Of a DNA stretch of 64,000 nucleotides, positions 1-13,000 are shown piece after piece (within the stretch, counting starts at the first letter, position 1; the number at the start of each line of letters is the position of its first letter). Under the pieces are notes generated by a model. That model was not told the origin of the DNA. It ran no database searches and worked only from the letters and a program-made list of their open reading frames with translations. The stretch spans positions 5,186,675-5,250,674 of the forward strand of contig HG738138.1 in assembly GCA_000499405.2 (NCBI GenBank). The letters are read 5' to 3'. The position numbers and the translations under genes are program-made. Source of the DNA: Onchocerca volvulus. Its lineage: Eukaryota > Nematoda > Chromadorea > Rhabditida > Onchocercidae.

Positions 1-1648
1 TTATACCAATAAGATGAAAAATCCAAGCAGTTTATATTAATTTATTAGAATTAATGAAAAAACGATAGTCGCTAAATGTGTTCGTATTCCCTAAATTTGG
101 TAAAATTCAGAAAATTTGCGCAAATTCAAGTGTAAGTGTAAGATTGATAGTTTTCTGTAAGCTTTTCTTGTGACATCGATAGAGACAGAGATGTTTTATG
201 TTAGATAAGGAAGATTATTATCGTTGAGAAAGGGTAGAGGTCATTATTGAGTATTATCACAATCTTAACAGCTCCTTTGTTTACACGAAATAAAAACATT
301 CGGATGAGACATGTTGTATGGAGAATTAAAAATTTATAAACACACGCATAATTTGGATAGTGCAATAGTAAATTAATAAAACTAGATGGATCAGAATTAT
401 TTACTATAGATACTTATTATTCTTGTCCTCGTTTCTTTTTGAAGAAGATAAAGAAGTTCTTAAGGACTGTCACCTTTCTAAATCTCCGTCATGTATCTTT
501 CCAAATATGGTCATCCGAGCACGTTCCATTTTATTCAAAAACAGGTGTGCTCATAATGCCAATAATTATATATACGGAAGCAAGCAAAGGAGGATTGCTG
601 GTAGGAGGTTCATTTTCCGTGAATAATTACCTTCAGTTGTTCGGAAGAAAAGGATAAAAGGACTCTTTCGTGGATTGCCCTAGAATGAAATCTAGTAACA
701 AAATTATATATTACAATAAAAATGCATCCCACGCCAATCATATACTTAGCATTTATTAAAAGATGAATTTTGAAAAAGAGAAAGTCGAAGGACTGGTTCC
801 TTTAATTTGTTCGATTTAAAAGGCCCGGATTAAGGACTAATTTTACATGTTCGTTGATAGTTCTGCGATGAAAAACAAATTACAAACACTTTATTAGTTC
901 AAGAAAAAAAAAAGAATTGCTAAATATATCCTCCGGAAAAAAAAATTAACTATTTTTTTTGGGTGTTTTGGAGTTAACTATCAATTATTGCATCTCAACA
1001 AGTATCATTTATTCAAAAGTTAGTTACGTAACACGTGATGTCGAACATTTGCATTTCTGGACAGGTCTTTTCAGCTTTCTCCCACAATTGCTTTTTACTT
1101 CAAGGGACAAATGCAGAAGTAGTTAAAACTTTTTAAAGTTACAGTTGCCGTAGGAAACAAGAAAAAGCATATATTGTGACTGAGGTAAAACAGGTGTCTG
1201 TTGAACTTTCGCTGACGCGTAAGTAGCAGAAAATCGTTACGATTTGTCTGAAAAGAAAGTTCGAAGAACTAGCCCAAATCGATGCTTTTTTATAAGATCA
1301 AGCTTTAAGATCAAATCTCTTTAAGATTTTTTTTTTTCAAGCTTTCCCTTTTCTAATAAGGATGCCGAATGACCTTTAAAATATATTAGTAATAACACTA
1401 ATTATACGAAGTATGATAATAATAATAACATCAATTATATTGCTTTTCAAACAGAAATAAATTTCATACTTACCATCATTTAAATAGTAATTAAAGTTTT
1501 ATTTGCTGATTCTGTTAATGAGCAAAGATTAAGAACTCTTAATTAGTTAACTGTGAATTTATACACTAATTAGTTAACTCATAGACAACATTGGTAGTAC
1601 CTGAAAGATGCTATTTCACTAAAACAATTTATCTTGAAATCATTTTAG
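1..1648. other. 5' flank or intron of the nephrin-like gene; no exon recognised
   Basis: The first recognisable exon of the nephrin-like gene begins at 1649 in the middle of the protein, with an incomplete first codon, so this stretch should be intron. I looked for an Ig exon (Cys, Trp, Tyr-x-Cys pattern) or a signal-peptide exon and saw none. Overlapping open frames at 423-657 have no domain character. AT-rich, with short A and T runs near 900-960 and 1328. Confidence 0.5.
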
Positions 1649-4600
1649 TGGAGCCAGAAAAGCCAATAATCACTCGGCAGCCATCTGGAGCAGTCCAGGA
1701 AGGTGAACTAGTAACGATTGAATGCCAAACAACGGGTGGTAATCCACCACCTTCATTTCTGTGGGTTTTCAATAATCGATCCGTAGTACCAGAAGAATGG
1801 TATCACGTGAGATCATCCATCTCACCCGATCGACCATCCGTATCTATTCTTCAGTAAGTTCACTTTTTACAATTTTTCAAGGATTTTATAATAGAATTCC
1901 TATCGATTATTTCTATATTATTGACGATCCTCAATCTCGTACCCAGATTTGATGGACAAAAATTTAATTGTAGATGGCGGGTAAATGCAGAAGACAATGA
2001 AGCTTATTTAAATTGTCAAATTCGGAACGAAGCAATGCCGAATGATGAACATAAGGACGCCAGCACAACTCGTTTAAATGCAAGTTATTTTTTTTCTAAT
2101 TTGAGAAATTATGAATATCAATAAGAACGAGCAAATTCACTTTACCAATTTAAGCAATACTTCTTCAGAAGTTATAATTCAGTATGCATCATTAGTAATA
2201 AAAGTATCTAACGATTGGTTCGATTTTTAATTCTGTGCATTCAACATTCAACGTTGCATGTGATCGTACCTGTATTGAAAAATATGATCGTACCTGTATT
2301 GAAAAATAATATCCGTTCTGGGCTGTTTGCTTCCAGCTTCATCCTATCGCATAGACTTACCCGGCTTTTTGCAAACCAGCTGAATAGATTGATTAAATAT
2401 TTGGAAATAATTTTAGTAGGATTGATGTTGCAATATTCGATGCCATTCTCTATTTCGCTTATTAAAAAAAAGTCGTTAGTGAAAGCAAAAATAATTAATG
2501 ATAATATCTCATTAACTTCCAAATCCTGCAATTGTAATCCCTCTAAAATCTCAGTTTTAAAACATTTGGTGGAGATGAAACCTTTGTACAAATGACGCAT
2601 TCAATCGTAATAACCTTTTGAAATATCAGTAATTGCAATGTTGACATATTCTTAAGGTCAATAACATATATTATGTAATATACTGCTCTCATTTACTTTT
2701 CTTTCATTGGTACGACCAAACGACCCTGAAATGATATCATCGTTCAAAAGTGACCATTAATCAATGAGGTGTCCGCGTATGATTAATATGAAGCAGCAAA
2801 TATAAATATAAGAAATTACTAGGGATCAGTTTTTAAACTCTCACTTTCACTACTAAATAGCTAAATGTTTTTCGGGGATTTTAACAAGATTTGAAAGAAA
2901 ATCACACAACAAATTTAAGTCAATTTAATAGTTAAACAGTCAGTGTGACTAACTTAACTTTGTTGAAATTTAGTTTAGATATTCGTTTAAATTTTAAAGT
3001 TAATCATATTGACAGCTCAATCAATAAATAGACTTAATTATAGATAGAATTTTAGGATAAAAAATTATAATTATCTGTAGAGAATTCTTAATGCATTTCA
3101 TTACAGTTATGTATTACACTGATCTTCTTTTTGAAAGAAATAGTCATGCTTACTGTTTAGCCATCATGACACGAATACGAGCATTGTTATTTTTAAGGTA
3201 TTGTATGGACCACGAGTTCACGTCGGTCCAATGTACGATTACAATGTGGAAGAAGGAGAACGTGTAGAGTTGACGTGTTCAGCAAATAGTAATCCTGCTC
3301 CGTCACACTTCGAATGGTACCATATTACAAGTGGTAAATTGAATTTGTCTTTTTTATTGATCATTTACTTCATGTTCATCATAGCTGTCTTTCAAAGATA
3401 CTATTGATTCCTACCATTAATCGCTTGAAATGGTACTAAATCAGACTTTTTTGGTATTGCGTGTTGAACCGTCAAAAATCTATGCTGTATTGTTAGCTGT
3501 CGTTGTTCGCTTCCCCATCAATTATCAGTTTATCACTTTTAGGTGAACGTTTTGCTGGAACAACTTGGCAATTCGTAGCTGAACGAAAACACAATGGTGA
3601 TTTCCGATGCACGGCAACAAATTCTATCGAAAGTGGTGCTGACAAATTAACACTGAATGTTCAGTATGGACCGATCGTTAAAGTTAAAGTGAGTAATCTA
3701 TTTAAATAAAAATGTAAACCTTCTTGTTACCGATTTTCAATCTCCAAAAGTCCTTCATCGATTGTTCTGAAATTTTGTTACAAGGTTGCATTCGAACAGG
3801 CGCGTGTTTTTTTTTTTTTTAATGAATATATCTACTTTAAAAGTAAGTGAGCAGACTAGTTATAAATATTTTCACACGCAAATCACCAAGAATGAACGGC
3901 CCTGCAATGCGGCAAATCATCCGGTACGGTTGTATGCATAACTCTTCAAGATGCCTGTAATACAAGGTGTAAAACCATTTTACTGATGTACTGGTGGTTG
4001 GTAAGCTTTCGATGGTTGCTAGTTTATTTATTAAATTGAATCAAATTATTACTGTTTTTTTTTTTCCAGGAATGGATAAATCCAGCAGAGGGTGATACAG
4101 TAATATTAGAATGCACAGTTGATGCTAATCCACCAGCTAATTCAATTGTTTGGTCTGGACCAAATGATATTGTTTATGAAGGATCAACCTTGAAAATTGA
4201 TTCCATTCAAAAGTTTGTATTCAATTCCTTATATAAAGTATTCGGAAAAAAATTCAATTAAATGATTAATTATTTTAAAGTTATTCAATTTCGAGTAAAA
4301 TTCATATCAATCTCTCATTTAGAACTCATTCTGGTAACTATACATGTACAGCAATCAATACGTTGATGGTTCGCAGTACGAAATCAAAATCAGTAAAACG
4401 GATGGGTCAAGCATTTACTGTTATCGATGTAAATTTTTTTCATTTTTCTATTAAAAAAAATATCAACAAAGATACTTGGTCAGAATAGCATAGAATATGA
4501 ATTTGGTAAATTGAATGGATTTAATTTCTAATTTTTCTCGAATTTAATTCTCAATTTTGAAGATTTCAGCAAATCTACTGTTTTCCTTGAATGGCTAATT

Positions 4601-5141
4601 TTTAGGAATTGGAGAATTTAAAATCTAGACATGTGGGCATCTTGATTTTGAAAGTCAAAATCTTGGAAGTTTTAAAGAAAAATTAATCTTCGGCCTTTTG
4701 TTTCTATGTCTGAATATGTGAGAAATTCGTGAAAGTTACAGGTGTTGCGTCGACCAGGAGAAGCACTATTAACGGCTTCCAGTGACGTGATTGCAGTTGG
4801 AGGTGAAACAACATTAAGTTGTACAGCGGTTGATGTTGGCAGTCCGGAAGCGGAATATCGTTGGTTAACGCCATCCTCCTCCGGCAAGTACAAAGAACGA
4901 AAAACTGCTGTTTACACTCTTGAACATGCAACACTGGCCGATAATGGTGATTACCGATGTATGCCTTTTAACAGAATCGGCGATGGAATAGAAGGGATTT
5001 TGACAATAAAGGTTAGTAAGATTTTACATTGAATAAGATTCCAAAACTATTTCCAAATCTTGTTGATCTATAAAATTTTGCAGAAAAATGAGATAAAACA
5101 AACAAAAAAAAAAAAAAAAAAAAAAAAATTTTTTTTAAAAA

Positions 5142-5202
<61 letters not shown>

Positions 5203-6108
5203 CAAGAGGAAAAATGACTCCGAAAAATTTTGGTTTGTCAAATATTTCTAGTTTAGTTTATATTTGAGTTAAAATATGAATTAATTAAGTTGTTCTCAGT
5301 GATTTCTTTCTCTTCATAATTACTGATTTGATTGGCAAATGAACAGGCACTTTCTACTAGTGACTCTTCCTCTAACTATATATTATTTGTTGCTTTGATT
5401 ACTAAAAAAGCTCTGCAATATTTAAAAAATATATTGTTTGGCTGCTTGGCATATTAAAATGTAAAATAATAGTTCAAATCGCATTAATCGTTACGATAAT
5501 GGACACTGCTAATAATAGTCATAAATATGAAATGATTTAGGTGATTGAGCCATCAAAAATAACTCGTCCATTGCCGGAAAGTCTCATTTTCAACACTGGT
5601 GAAACATCCGTCACTTTGAAATGCGAAGCACAAGGCTATCCAGCTCCACAATTTCAGTGGTTCAAAGATGGACAAGCAATCAACAAAAGAGATAGAAGCA
5701 GTTCTCATTGGATGGTCAGTTCGGAGCAACATCCAGAAAAGTAAGCAAATCATATTAATTTGTGATTTACAGTTCGTTTCAACGATTTTGAAGAAATTAC
5801 TTAGAAAATCTAAAACATTGATAGGTATCCATTTTTTTTTTTCAGCTGTCCGGGAAGTGAATTTTGCTCCGTCACAGTGATTGGGTTTTTGAATTTTCTA
5901 CAACCTTTGTCATGGAATGATAAGGGCAATTACTCGTGCAAATCCAGTAATGGTTTGCAGAAGTTCGTAACTAGTTCGATGGCACTTAACGTATTACATG
6001 CACCTGTTATACTTAATGAAAGATATCCAAGCGATGCTTTGGCTGCTACTGATGTTGGATCTACTGTAAGTTTACAATTCAATGTTTGATGCACTAGCAG
6101 ATGCAGTA

Positions 6109-6178
<70 letters not shown>

Positions 6179-9100
6179 AAACAAATTATATATATATATA
6201 TCAGTTTCAAAAAATAACTTTGATTTGCTTCAAAATCAAAGTTTGATGTAATTGAGTAACTGATCAGTATGAGGCACAAAAGTCTGATTTCAAAGTTGAA
6301 TATAATATAGGTAAAATTTATGTCGAAATATTAATAGTATCTCTGAATATTGAACTGAAAAAATTTGTTCTTGAAAATAAATTTATTTAGGCAAGGATAG
6401 TATGTCATGTGTCAGCACGTCCTGAACCTGAATTTGAATGGCTCCGAAATGGAAGTGAAATACATGATGGACAGTTCCGATATAGCATACGTAACAGTCG
6501 TCTAGATGGTAAAATAGATGAGTTTCAATCGATTCTAGAAATTACTGATTCCATGATCCACGACCATGGACCATACATTTGTCGTGCCAGTAACGGTAAT
6601 GGACAGAAAGAGGAATTGGTCATTAAATTGCAGACAAAAAGTAAGCTCAATTTTCTAAATTAAATTCAGTACACCGAAATTTATAACATATCTGGATAAT
6701 TGGGTGAATGCAAATGATGAAACCAAGGTCTTAAAAAGTTGAAACTTCTAGATAACGTTTATCATTAGTTTTCTGAACCATCTTGATAATTGTTTGGAGA
6801 GTGATGCATAATCTAATGTATGTTTTCTTTATAACTCATTTTCAGGTATTAGATACAGAAAATTTTTTTTGTATCTCCTCAATACACAGTAGAAAAGTCG
6901 TTGTCAGAAGTAAAAACTCACACAGATTGAATAGTAATTATTGTTAATTTCCGTCAATAACAGAATAATTCAAATATTAAATATGTGTTCTACTATAGGC
7001 AAGCCACAAGCTCCTCGTGATCTTCAGTTGATATCTTCATCACCAACTTCACTGTTTATTGGTTGGCGACCAAGTTTTGATGGAGGCGAAGAACAAAATT
7101 TCCAACTCGAATATCGCAAAGTGAATCCGATAAAAGGAATTCCCGATTCAACGGAACCCGTAGCGATTTACATTGATGGTCGTAACGCATCCTATCTTAC
7201 CTTATATGAAGTAAATATACCTTATATCTTGGAAAATTTCTAATAGAAAATAACTTGATTATTGATTAAATTTAATTTTAGCTATATCTAGCTACAATGC
7301 ATTATTGCGATTTTCGGAGGAAATATTATAGTTCATATTTAAGAAGAGAAAATTGAACTAGGTCAATAAGGAAACTCCAGAAGGTTTCAAATGACAAAAT
7401 TACTTAATTTATGTGAATAACGAGAACCAGGAATTATCCTTACTGGGGTGAAATATTTGTGCATGTTAGGGAGCGAAAGATTCCCTTCCCCAGCAGATGA
7501 AGAACTTTAAGGGAATGGATTGTTATAATAGATTTTTAAGTTTAGGAATTTAGTTTCGGAAACTGTTGTAATGAGTGTCAGACATACTCACTATGATACA
7601 AAAATTTTGGTCGCATTATTTCAGGAAGATGAAACTAGTCATCGATCAAGGCGAGCTTTCTCTTCCGCTGTTTACATGGTTTACAATATCAGTTATCTGA
7701 ATCCATTGAGTACATATTGGTTTCGAGTTCGTGCGCGAAATTTAATAGGTAGCAGTGACTGGACTCCGGTCACAACGGCGACCACATCGGATGTACGGGA
7801 AAGCGCAGCAATTCCTCGACCATTAACTCTCTATTACAATAATGCTCAGCAAAAAATTGATTTTGAAGTAGTGATTTTTGGAATTTTTGAAATTTAAAAA
7901 CTATATACTGCTAATTAGAATCTATAATCTGTTTATTTTGACGACTTTCTCATTTTTTGTGATTCTGTTTCACCAAATCCGTACTCATCGTTTCAAAGAA
8001 AGAAGAAAACTAGTGAAATGAGGATTAGCTTACTTAATATCATTCATCAAACAGTAATTTACAATTGGTGACTAAAAGTAATGTCAACTTGCTAAAATTG
8101 CTTGCTTCATTTGTCGCACATTGTAATTATTTTTTAATTTTCTCAAAATATAATTGAATTTTGTGCAGAAATCCTGAATTCTTTGCTTTTTTTTTTCCTT
8201 TTCTCTTTTTTTTTCAGACGAAACAGTTAAATGACGATTTATGCGTTTTGCTGCTATTTGCCTCGAATAAAAATGGGCAGGACATTGGAAGTAGAAGTGA
8301 AACAGAAGAGCTGAGCGCAAACTGGCGAGCTATGGATTGTTTTGATCAAACTCCCATCTATGATATACCATCTGCCGATTATTTGAAAGCTCGCTTGTGT
8401 CATAAGCTAAATCTTGCAAATTGCTCGGCTGCTTCAGAAATCATCGGTTAGCTTTGTTTCATGAGGGACTTATTTTAGTTATAAATCTCATGGGAGATAA
8501 AAAAATTGCGAGTGATAAAAATATGAGGAATCCATGAATCCAGTTATTCATTATGGTTTGTCTCATGACATATTAGCAGTCATACATGAACGAGTAAGGT
8601 TTACAGTATAAGAATTTAGTTATTCTGTTCAATTCTCCTACTTACTCGATCACTGGCAATTTAGCGGACCAGGCATGTACTTTTTCTAGTTCTGGAAAGA
8701 GTAAAAACTTATGATGGCTGGGAATTTCCTCTACTGGCTTTTGATGCAATTCAGATGTTTTATCCTGAAAAATAAGATTTAAAAAATAAAAATTCCTGAC
8801 CTTATCACTTTTAAATCATGCATTTGGGTGTGTTGGTGTATAGCGTACTGGTTGTGAGATGTCATACTGTCCAGGTCTTCCGCGTTCGGAACCGCACTGG
8901 GTTTGTGTAATTTCTTAAGCTGCTAATGATGTCCTATTTCTAATAATAGGAAGCATAGGAAGAGGCATAGCTCAAGGGCTTTGATGTATTGAATAAACCT
9001 GAAGCAGCAGACCAGAAGGAGATCGGTGATTCTTCCTGTCACCTGTAGCAGGTGACTTTGATTATTTCGGATGTTTTTCAGTGTCGTCAACTCTTCTGGT

Positions 9101-10090
9101 TTCCGGCTGGATGTATATGATACCGTTAGGTGCTGTGATACTCCTCCTGTTGTTTACACTTTGCTTCATCATCATCTGCTGTCAGATACGACGAACATTT
9201 AATCCGAAGAATAAGAAAGAGAAGGATTTTGCCGTTATCGAAAGGTATGATCTATAGCTAAAAACGCTTTTAAGATATTTCAGGTTTTCAATTCAGATTA
9301 ATTGTTTTTGTGCACACACTTTGAATTTGATAGAATTTTAGCACTTTTAAGGTTGCTGAACTTTTGTAAAAAGAAATTTTTGCAGAAGGAATGATGCTAG
9401 TGCACCACTATCGCAGTCAAATACTAAAAATACTTTAGTTCATGGATCTCAAACTGATAGCGGTATTTTCACTCTCGGTTCAACTCCAAATACTAACAAG
9501 TCCAATGGACAGTCAACTCAGGGCACGCAAGGATTTTCCACGTAAATTTATTATCATTTACTTTTCAGAATTCAAATATAACTAATATGATATTCACCTC
9601 ATAGAAATTATTTTAGGAGGACTGGTACGGTTGCCGACCAATGGAATTCCAACGTAGAATCATTTACATATACCAATGATCCGTACCTTCAAGAATACAG
9701 CACACAGTATCAAATTTCTCCTCCTTTACATGATAACAAATATGATGGTTTTATAGATGGGTAAGTCACATTTGCTTCAGATTTTTCCACGCACTTTCTA
9801 TTTTATCCTTCAACTTAGCTTCGATACTGTTGGCTATGTGAGTTATTTGAGTGATAATCTTTGAAGCACAGAATATCTTAATTTCCTCATCGGTGTTAAA
9901 TATTTTTTCCAGAGTAATTTCTGATTTCAAAACATATCATTCCAGGTTTGCATCAAATGATCAGGAGTTAAATGAACATCGAAATAGTATAGATGGCCCC
10001 TCAACGATAATACACGATGAACATGACAGCGATGAGACATCTTATACAACAAACGGTACTAGGAGAATCATGCGAGAAATCATTGTGTAG
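1649..10090 (+). CDS. syg-2: nephrin/SYG-2-like Ig-FN3 transmembrane adhesion receptor (5' partial)
   Basis: Single-pass cell-surface adhesion protein of the nephrin family; C. elegans SYG-2 acts as heterophilic partner of SYG-1 in synapse placement. Exons: 1649-1853, 1947-2079, 3198-3333, 3543-3688, 4070-4212, 4323-4428, 4742-5011, 5541-5740, 5846-6065, 6391-6640, 6999-7210, 7625-7867, 8218-8446, 9082-9244, 9386-9541, 9617-9760, 9946-10090. Every junction keeps phase, giving about 1,033 codons ending in TAG. Six Ig-like domains are visible (e.g. GELVTIEC, GERVELTCSANSNPAP, DTVILECTV, ETTLSCTA, SVTLKCEAQGYPAP, ARIVCHVSARPEP). They are followed by an FN3 domain (SKPQAPRDLQL to WFRVRARN), a Cys-containing membrane-proximal stretch, one TM helix (exon 9082-9244) and a tail of about 200 residues ending REIIV. 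The first visible domain matches Ig2, so signal peptide and Ig1 lie upstream, off the window. SYG-1/Kirre is less likely because of the FN3 and number of Ig domains. The donor at 7868 is ambiguous by one codon. Confidence 0.9.
2241..2600 (-). pseudogene. possible bacterial-derived fragment inside an intron
   Basis: Inside the GC-AG intron a 119-codon open frame runs on the minus strand, with an open frame also on the plus strand. The minus frame contains a stretch (EIENGIEYCN followed about 15 residues later by NLFSWFAKS) that loosely recalls the ChpT-like histidine phosphotransferases of alphaproteobacteria (pattern HD…NGIE…AK). The His expected before Asp reads Asn here. Filarial nuclear genomes are known to carry fragments of Wolbachia DNA, so a decayed nuclear insertion is possible. 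The resemblance is by eye only and could be chance. Confidence 0.22.
2261..2308. repeat. 24-bp direct tandem repeat, two copies
   Basis: Two adjacent exact copies of a 24-bp unit beginning TGATCGTACC lie in intron 2 of the nephrin-like gene. Confidence 0.85.
5104..5200. repeat. poly(A)-rich low-complexity tract in intron
   Basis: Nearly pure A broken by two short T blocks, in the intron between exons 4742-5011 and 5541-5740. Likely length-polymorphic and prone to assembly error. Confidence 0.95.
6112..6173. repeat. (TA)n microsatellite in intron
   Basis: About 30 TA units, with a second shorter TA run at 6187-6201; intron between exons 5846-6065 and 6391-6640. Confidence 0.95.
8825..9060 (+). 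repeat. candidate tRNA-derived SINE-like insertion in an intron
   Basis: The intron 8447-9081 contains a patch of clearly higher GC than its surroundings. It has an A-box-like TAGCGTACTGG at 8841-8851 and, about 33 bp on, a B-box-like GTTCGGAACC at 8884-8893, the layout of an internal RNA polymerase III promoter in tRNA genes and tRNA-derived SINEs. The remaining 160 bp are a non-tRNA body. A clean cloverleaf was not demonstrated, so a functional tRNA is unlikely. Copy number is unknown. Confidence 0.4.
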
Positions 10091-13000
10091 TAATAATGGG
10101 TGTGCTTATTTTTGATATTATTGTTCCAAAAAAGATTGCACAAGCCATAACAGTTGCTCAGTTATTAAGACTATCTAAGGAAAAGGTTATATTAGACAGT
10201 TCATTTAAGATCGCTGAATATTCTTACGGTAATTGCCTTTAATAAATACATCTGTGATTGTTTCACTTTGCTTGTATATAATCGTTATGTTCGTTTACGG
10301 GTGCCTGTTGCCTGTATCTCTCCGTCAAAATGTCTTATCATCGAATATTTGTTGTTGGGTCATGTCGTTTGTTATTAAATTGTCTTCTGACAAAATTCGA
10401 TTTAGATGACCAAGCAATAAATAAGTTCTAATAAAAAACTTGGATACATGAAATTAATTACCGGTGTGAATGAGAATTTTCTCCATTTTAGGGTTGTGAC
10501 GAATTATATAAGTTACCATTGTGGAATTTCGTACATTTTAATTGTGTTCTTCATTTGACGGTTGCTGATTGATATAACTAGCATTGCTTTTGCTGTAATT
10601 TATTATTGATATCAACATATTTTTGCTGTCCCGATTTTGCCTTCCTTTTATATCGAAGCATTTATATATAGATTTATTGTTTTAATTATTATTAATGTCA
10701 TTTTAACTACTAAAAAATTACTGTTCAGAATCATCTAGTTCTCACTTAGCTACTATTATGTTTTCGGAATTATTTTTATTCGGGCTATTAGCTTAAAAGA
10801 TTGAGGCAGTTACTCTTTATCCTGTGCGATAATCTTTTCAAGTTTGAAAATGCGGAAAAATCAAATGGTTATGACAGTAAGGTGAAGATTATATTATCTG
10901 TATTATTTTTGCTTTCACAAATACCTTTAACATACTTTGGTAACAGTAATAATAATGGGTGCTGGAAGTGGTGACGATTGTACTGCAATGCAGTTTACAG
11001 CTTGACCATCTACCATACTGTCTTTCTTTGTTCTCTCTGTTTATTCATTTTGTGTTGTTTTTTGTTTTTCAGTGGTTCAGATCTCCATTATTGTTCTTGC
11101 TGCTTACTGATTTGTTTATGTTTTTAAAGATAACCATACTGAACTTTTCTTTCTTCTATCACGGCAATTCTGAAATGACAGTTACAATTCGACTGACAAA
11201 ATTTACCGATAAGGCAGATTAGTTATCATTTATCGCAAAAGAAATTTAGAAATTGGAATCAGGATTGATATGCAACAGTGATCTACTTTTTATTGATCAT
11301 ATCACCAGCACAATTAGTTAGCTTTGTTGCTTAACGTACTGTGAATTGTTTGGCATTTCAAACCGTGTGCTTTTTTTTTCAAAGTTATTTATGCGTATTT
11401 TTGACAATAAACTGTGCAATAAAATGTATGCATTATTTCCTGCATGTCCAAGAATTGATTAATCTGGTGTTTGCGAAAATCCAATGTAAACAAAAGGTCG
11501 ATTGGATGACGATTTGAGAACCGAATTCTATTTATACGATTTCTACTGGTCCAGATTTATCCTTTAAGTTAAAATAAACAACATTTAACCGGTATGATCA
11601 TATATATAAAAAAATGAATGCTCAATTTTGCTTCCTCCGAATTTTGATTTTCTTCTTTTGCCATTCAAAATGGATGGACGAATCTCTTAGTCGGATTGAT
11701 ACATCATTGTATTTTTATGGAGAAATCTTCATGTGGATGCTGTTCATGTGTAGTCTATGTAATTAACAGAGGATTTGTAAAACTAAAAGAAATTCAAATA
11801 CGGATGCATTCGGAAATTATAGTGCTATTAATAAATGCTAATAATTTCACTAATTGAATTTTTATGTTTTAAAAATTACCAGGAAATACTCTTGTTTTTC
11901 TGGACTGTTCTTTCCTTTAAGATTCCAGCTGATAGGCTGTTTCATTTAATCTTTTTAATCATCTGACTGTTATTTATTGAAAAATAATACCTCTAATGCA
12001 TATACAGTAAGTCTGCTTCTTCTTCTTGCTAGTAACTGCAGTGGAAGATGACCAGTAAGTAAAAATTCCGGTTATTTAAAGCCTTACAAAATGACATTAA
12101 ATATATTAATTTCATCAGCAAAATGATTTTTATCACCAATTCCTCAATTGCATCAACAGCATATATTGCAGAGTAAAAAACAGATCATTTATCTTTTTTA
12201 TCTGAAATCCAACTATGAATTATTCGATGGATCATGACATAATAACAGTTTGAAAGTGATTTCTGTTTCATTATTGGTATATTTTTATGGGAATTAAATA
12301 TCTGTTAAAGTAACGCTGCTCTCCAGTGATTGGATATTCAGCACTTTTTGTAATTTAATTAGTATTTTAGTTTTCTTCATCCAAAATAAAACAATTTGAT
12401 CCTCATTTCTATCACTGGAGTTGCTTTAAGTTCTTTTCTATCTCTTGTCCAACGACAAACATTTAATAATCTTGAAAACCTATTTTCTTACTGAAATTGT
12501 CATTTTAAAAGTAAATAAATATATTGAGAGTGAATATTTCGCGAGATTTAATGATATTATAAAGCCTTATTATCATGCACTTCAAATAAACCATACGTAG
12601 TCAAAATATAGTTTTTTAAATGATCATACGTGTTTTCCTCATTAGCATCATTGATTATTTCGCGTTGATAACACAGTTGAAAATGAAATAATAATGATAG
12701 AGTCTTTTCACATTTACTGTTCTATGACATAAATTCTAGGATATGTGAGAGTTTTTCAATATTTTTTAAAATAAAGAATAGGACATTTTATGCACTCAAA
12801 GATAGAAGTTGTTCAAATTGAATTTATTCTTGAAAACTAAGTGAAGACCCCATAAGCTAGTCGAGCAACGTTTTTGTTAACATTATTAGCAAGTAGAAGA
12901 ATTAATGATAATGTTCCTTTAGAAAAATTATTGGAAAGGTTATAACCTATTTAATGTATAACTTTACAAATGCGTTTTTTTTTTTCCGCATGCAAACATG

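Larger units (their letters stand above)
2080..3197 (+). other. GC-AG intron of the nephrin-like gene
   Basis: The exon ending 2079 (…TTRLN) must join the exon at 3198 (VLYGPRV…) to complete Ig2 and start the next Ig. The intron begins GCAAGT and ends TTTTTAAG; no GT donor nearby keeps the frame. It carries a 24-bp direct tandem repeat and a possible foreign ORF, listed separately. Confidence 0.7.

Noticed and set aside
423..657. Two overlapping ORFs as a signal-peptide or Ig1 exon of the nephrin-like gene
   Set aside because: No Ig Cys/Trp pattern and no cleavable signal; splice phase does not match the exon at 1649 in a convincing way.
5060..5251. ORF encoding a poly-lysine protein
   Set aside because: Produced by the poly(A) tract inside a nephrin-gene intron.
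8841..8893. Functional tRNA gene
   Set aside because: A/B-box-like words are present, but I could not draw a cloverleaf with a paired acceptor stem; better explained as a tRNA-derived repeat.
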